Of a stretch of DNA of 64,000 bases, positions 60,902 through 64,000 are shown piece after piece. Source of the stretch: Eubacterium sp. AF22-8LB (GTDB lineage Bacteria > Bacillota_I > Bacilli_A > Erysipelotrichales > Erysipelotrichaceae); NCBI RefSeq assembly GCF_003458715.1, contig NZ_QRVI01000003.1, positions 15,629-79,628 on the forward strand, given 5' to 3'. Within the stretch, counting starts at the first letter, position 1; every line of letters starts with the position of its first letter. Made by a program: the position numbers and the translations under genes. The notes beneath the pieces are model-generated. The model saw nothing but the letters and a program-made list of their open reading frames with translations, was not told the DNA's origin and ran no database searches.

Positions 60902-63046
60902 ATGATTGAAACAGGACGAGTAACTGTACCGACAGATGTGGATGTAATTGATGCAACCTTAGAGATTATTAAACGTTGGAAAGCCGATGCGATTCGTGAT
61001 TGTGATGGAACGGATATGCCTGAAGAATTGCGTAATATGGATATCAAGCAATATGCGACATATTACACAACTAGAAAAGATAATGAGTGGGCAAAGGCCA
61101 ATCCAGATGAAATTCAACAGATGTATTTGATGAGTGATTTTGTCACTGCAAAATCAACAGAATTAAACATCAAAATCATGGAGCATTTCTATAAGGATCA
61201 ATTAAAGCCAAATACAAAAGATAATCACAGATGGTGGGAAGTTATTGATCGTACAACAGATGAAGTTGTCACAAACTGGGATTATGATGAAGAAACAAGG
61301 GAAGTAACGATTCATGATGCGATTCCTTATCATGCTTATACGGTTAGCTTTTTAGCTTTTGTGATTTGGGATCCTGTACACATGTATAATGCCCTAACAA
61401 ATGATTGGAAGGATGAAGAGCATCAAATGACCTTTGATGTTCGTCAACCAAAAACACAAAAGCATTGTTTAGATAAATTTAGAAAATTCTGCGAAGAAAG
61501 AGATGATGTAAATGTTGTTCGTTTTACAACCTTCTTCCATCAATTTACTTTGCAGTTCGATGAATTTGCACGTGAAAAATTTGTTGATTGGTTCGGATAT
61601 AGTGGTTCGGTATCACCATATATCTTAGAGCAGTTTGAAAAGGAAGTTGGATATCCATTTAGAGCTGAATATATTATCAACAAAGGTTTTAATAACTCAA
61701 CTTTCTGTGTACCTACGAAAGAATATCGTGATTTTATGGACTTCCAGCAGCGTGAGGTTTCTAAATTAGCTAAGAAATTCGTTGATATTTGTCATGAATA
61801 TGGAAAAGAAGCGATGATGTTCTTAGGGGACCACTGGATTGGTACAGAACCATTCGGTAAATATTTTGAATCAATTGGTTTGGATTCTGTCGTTGGTTCA
61901 GTTGGTTCAGGAACGACACTTCGTTTAATTTCAGATATTAAAGGCGTTAAGTATACAGAAGGAAGATTTTTACCATACTTCTTCCCAGATGTATTCCATG
62001 AAAATGGAGATCCATTAAAAGAAGCTAAGGTAAACTGGGTAACGGCTCGTAGAGCTATCTTGCGTAGTCCAGTCGATCGCATTGGATATGGTGGATATTT
62101 AAAGCTTGCCTTAGATTTCCCTGATTTTATTGACTATATTGAAAAGGTTTGTGATGAGTTCCGTACATTATATTCTCATATCAATCAACAAGTACCACAC
62201 AACCTATTAAAGGTAGGCGTAATCAATAGTTGGGGAGAACTTCGTCGATGGGGTACACATCTAGTGCATCATGCGATCTGGTATAAACAGATTTATTCAT
62301 ATACAGGTGTTATGGAGGCTTTAAGCGGTTTCCCATTTGATGTTCATTTCATAAGCTTTGATGAGATTCGCAAAGACCCAACTATTTTAGATGATATGGA
62401 TGTTGTCATGAATATTGGTTCAGCTTATACAAGCTTTAGTGGCGGTGCTGAATTTGATGAAACAGTTATTACAGCTTTGCGTCGCTATGTAGATCAAGGT
62501 GGTGGATTCATTGGTGTGGGTGAGCCTACAGCTATTAATCGTAATGGTAAATACTTTACATTATATGATGTCTTAGGTGTGGATGAAGAGCTAGGCTTTA
62601 CAATGCATACAGACAAGTATAATTGGGAAGTACATCCAAATCATTTCATTACTGAGCAATTAGAGCATGAGGATTGGGGAGAATGTATTAATAATGTATA
62701 TGCACTTCCTGGAACAGAAATCTTAGCTGAAAAAGATCTTCATGTGAATCTAGCGGTGAATGAATATGGAAAAGGTCGTGGTGTTTATATGAACGGACTT
62801 CCATTTAGTTTTGAAAATGTAAGATTACTATATCGTGCTATTTTCTTTGCGGCTCATAAAGAGGATGAAATGAAACGTTGGTATTCAGATAACTATAATG
62901 TCGATGTTAACGTTTATCCATCAACAAACAGTTTCTGTGTAGTTAATAATACATATGAACCACAGACAACTACGATTTATAAGGGTGATGGATCAAGCTT
63001 TGAAGTAACATTGGATGCATGTGAAATCAAGTGGTTTGAAATATAA
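60902..63046 (+). CDS. lnpA: 1,3-beta-galactosyl-N-acetylhexosamine phosphorylase (GH112)
   Basis: A 714-residue cytosolic GH112 enzyme that splits lacto-N-biose or galacto-N-biose with phosphate to galactose-1-P and GlcNAc/GalNAc. Family landmarks: TGRVTVPTDVDV at the start, VRFTTFFHQFTL, MMFLGDHWIGTEP (Asp310, probably the general acid), EGRFLPYFFPDVF, SWGELRRWGTHLVHHAIW and GGGFIGVGEPTA. No signal peptide. AGGAG lies 9 bases before ATG 60902. It ends the ABC operon, so the imported substrate is very likely the same disaccharide. lnpB/C/D-like genes are not in the window. Confidence 0.95.
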   Translation: MIETGRVTVPTDVDVIDATLEIIKRWKADAIRDCDGTDMPEELRNMDIKQYATYYTTRKDNEWAKANPDEIQQMYLMSDFVTAKSTELNIKIMEHFYKDQLKPNTKDNHRWWEVIDRTTDEVVTNWDYDEETREVTIHDAIPYHAYTVSFLAFVIWDPVHMYNALTNDWKDEEHQMTFDVRQPKTQKHCLDKFRKFCEERDDVNVVRFTTFFHQFTLQFDEFAREKFVDWFGYSGSVSPYILEQFEKEVGYPFRAEYIINKGFNNSTFCVPTKEYRDFMDFQQREVSKLAKKFVDICHEYGKEAMMFLGDHWIGTEPFGKYFESIGLDSVVGSVGSGTTLRLISDIKGVKYTEGRFLPYFFPDVFHENGDPLKEAKVNWVTARRAILRSPVDRIGYGGYLKLALDFPDFIDYIEKVCDEFRTLYSHINQQVPHNLLKVGVINSWGELRRWGTHLVHHAIWYKQIYSYTGVMEALSGFPFDVHFISFDEIRKDPTILDDMDVVMNIGSAYTSFSGGAEFDETVITALRRYVDQGGGFIGVGEPTAINRNGKYFTLYDVLGVDEELGFTMHTDKYNWEVHPNHFITEQLEHEDWGECINNVYALPGTEILAEKDLHVNLAVNEYGKGRGVYMNGLPFSFENVRLLYRAIFFAAHKEDEMKRWYSDNYNVDVNVYPSTNSFCVVNNTYEPQTTTIYKGDGSSFEVTLDACEIKWFEI

Positions 63047-63076
63047 TAATTATTTTTAATAAAGTAAATAGAGCCA

Positions 63077-63112
63077 AGCTAGAGGTGTAGAAATCATTCT
63101 ACACCTTTAGCT
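63077..63112 (+). terminator. Strong hairpin after the GH112 gene
   Basis: A 16-bp stem from AGCTAGAGGTGTAGAA to TTCTACACCTTTAGCT with one mismatch or wobble and an ATCA loop. The T-tract is poor (TTATTG), so it may stabilise mRNA as well as terminate. Confidence 0.6.
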
Positions 63113-63137
63113 TATTGTAGATGGGATAGTGAATAAT

Positions 63138-63503
63138 ATGAGTGTTGAAAACAGTATTCTTTTCGATGATGAGAATAAAGCATTTTCAATATGTGATGGT
63201 AGTATAGGAATTTATAGATACGAGGATGTTGTTAAAGGTCAAATTGTGTATGAACATGCAAAGTATAAAGGAAAATCACCAATGTTTTCTCATCGAGTGT
63301 TAGTTAGTACTTTGAATACGAGTATTTTCGTCGAAATGAAAAAAGTGTATGTGGGTGTTGAAATTACATTATTAAATGGAGAAAGGGTATATGTATATAT
63401 ATCGAAAGGTCCGGTGATTCAACATAACTATCAGTTCAAAGAAGATTATAAGGTTGCAAAACAGATTGTTGAAAAGATGGATAAAAGAAAAAAAGAAGAG
63501 TGA
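63138..63503 (+). CDS. Unrecognised cytosolic protein (121 aa)
   Basis: A soluble 121-residue protein of alternating strands: NSILFDDENKAFSICDGSIG, YEDVVKGQIVYEH, HRVLVSTLNTSIFVEMKKVYVGVEITLLNGERVYVYISKG, ending in a Lys-rich helix. The layout resembles small DUF4428/SHOCT-like or phospholipid-sensor proteins but I cannot assign it. ATG 63138 is used; GTG 63129 is an alternative. A terminator follows directly. Confidence 0.6.
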   Translation: MSVENSILFDDENKAFSICDGSIGIYRYEDVVKGQIVYEHAKYKGKSPMFSHRVLVSTLNTSIFVEMKKVYVGVEITLLNGERVYVYISKGPVIQHNYQFKEDYKVAKQIVEKMDKRKKEE

Positions 63504-63516
63504 ACTCTTCTTTTTT
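63493..63516 (+). terminator. Terminator overlapping the end of the 121-aa gene
   Basis: AAGAAGAG/CTCTTCTT stem with TGAA loop and six T; the stop codon lies in the loop. Confidence 0.8.
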
Positions 63517-63557
63517 ATCTTATGCATAATTTTTTTAAGGATCCTAATTATCTAAAA

Positions 63558-63749
63558 TTAAATAGCGTTTTGTTTCTTTAAAGTTTTTAATGTTCTAGCA
63601 GAAACACGGATTGTTTGAGGCTTTCCATCTACTACAACACGAACTTTTTGAAGATTAACGTTCCATTTACGGCGAGAAGCACGCATTGAGTGAGAACGTT
63701 TATTTCCAGATAAAGGACCTTTTCCAGATACTGCACATACTCTTGACAT
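63558..63749 (-). CDS. rpmB: 50S ribosomal protein L28
   Basis: 63 residues, the usual length: MSRVCAVSGKGPLSGNKRSH, then SMRASRRKWNVNLQKVRV and VSARTLKTLKK. It has a single N-terminal Cys, so it is not the four-Cys zinc form. GGAGGA lies just upstream of this ATG, which I prefer over one 8 codons earlier. The promoter lies at 63792-63820. Confidence 0.96.
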   Translation of the reverse strand: MSRVCAVSGKGPLSGNKRSHSMRASRRKWNVNLQKVRVVVDGKPQTIRVSARTLKTLKKQNAI

Positions 63750-63791
63750 CTTAATGTCCTCCTTTACTTTCATTTACGCAATCGCTTAACT

Positions 63792-63820
63792 ATAATACCA
63801 TTAACAAGCCTGTATTTCAA
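63792..63820 (-). promoter_or_regulatory. Promoter of rpmB
   Basis: On the minus strand, TTGAAA (plus 63815-63820), 17-base spacer and TATTAT (plus 63792-63797). Confidence 0.7.
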
Positions 63821-63836
63821 CCCCTGAATTAAAAAT

Positions 63837-63865
63837 TTGTTTGAGATAGAATAGAATGATATAAT
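63837..63865 (+). promoter_or_regulatory. Promoter of the gene at the right edge
   Basis: TTGTTT (63837-63842), 17-base spacer and TATAAT (63860-63865), then AAAGGAG before ATG 63896. Confidence 0.7.
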
Positions 63866-63895
63866 ATATTTGTTTTGAAAAAAGGAGACGAAATC

Positions 63896-64000
63896 ATGTT
63901 GAATTCGAACTATTTATGGATAGCCTTCATGTGTGTGATTACACTTGTCATAATGTTGTTAATTATGCCTGGATTGATTGATTATTTACATAAGATTAAA
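63896..64000 (+). CDS. mraY: Start of a membrane protein, probably MraY-type transferase (truncated by window end)
   Basis: The first 35 codons read MLNSNYLWIAFMCVITLVIM, then LLIMPGLIDYLHKIK. The first hydrophobic helix ending P..I.YL.K.K matches the N-terminus of phospho-N-acetylmuramoyl-pentapeptide transferase, which makes lipid I. AAAGGAG lies 7 bases before the ATG. The assignment rests on a short stretch only; another polyprenyl-phosphate transferase is possible. Confidence 0.45.
   Translation, partial: MLNSNYLWIAFMCVITLVIMLLIMPGLIDYLHKIK

Overview
The window is low-GC DNA with Firmicutes-type promoters and Shine-Dalgarno sites. Gene content (accessory Sec locus, PFOR, PrkC/Stp, GH112 phosphorylase) and protein style suggest a gut-dwelling member of the Erysipelotrichia (Catenibacterium/Holdemanella-like). 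That placement is inference; no rRNA is present.

Layout. 1-12.8 kb is an accessory Sec (SecA2/SecY2) locus: the 3' end of a giant serine-rich repeat adhesin, then secY2, asp1, asp2, asp3, secA2, gtfA, gtfB, a 56-codon two-helix membrane protein, a GT2 glycosyltransferase, and a shortened second copy of the small membrane gene. 12.8-15.2 kb holds a lemA/DUF2207 pair. 15.2-17.3 kb is a decayed island with two candidate structured RNAs, an IS91-like transposase remnant and a PBECR-like fragment. 17.3-24.8 kb carries typA, an esterase, a small RNA candidate, a frameshifted Abi-type HEPN gene, a MATE pump, a NifU-like protein, a PAP2-related protein and pgi. 25-36.8 kb carries pyruvate:ferredoxin oxidoreductase, a P1 peptidase, a HAD phosphatase, a U32 pair, proS, an unusual P-loop protein and a BI-1-like protein. 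37-44 kb has YitT, a duplicated tRNA-Cys/tRNA-Leu unit, twin micro-membrane proteins, a metal exporter, an AI-2E-type transporter, an rRNA methylase, a secreted PI-PLC and a toxin-antitoxin pair. 44-55.2 kb is the conserved priA-rsmB-rlmN-stp-prkC-rsgA-rpe-thiN cluster, followed by a membrane/permuted-papain fusion and a GGDEF protein. 55.2-63.1 kb is a host-glycan operon: AraC regulator, sugar ABC importer with its own ATPase, and GH112 lacto-N-biose/galacto-N-biose phosphorylase. The window ends with rpmB and the start of a probable mraY.

How the genes work together. The adhesin locus makes, glycosylates and exports a surface protein, while the GH112 operon takes up and phosphorolyses mucin or milk-glycan disaccharides. 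Both fit a mucosa-associated life. Most of the rest is housekeeping.

The most unusual points are: (i) the small membrane gene duplicated on both sides of the GT2 gene, with only synonymous differences and a translationally coupled start; (ii) an adhesin C-terminus without LPXTG; (iii) three candidate structured RNAs with their own promoters and terminators; (iv) a 567-aa P-loop protein resembling the HPr-kinase/PEPCK fold; and (v) a frameshifted Abi gene with an inserted cysteine cluster.
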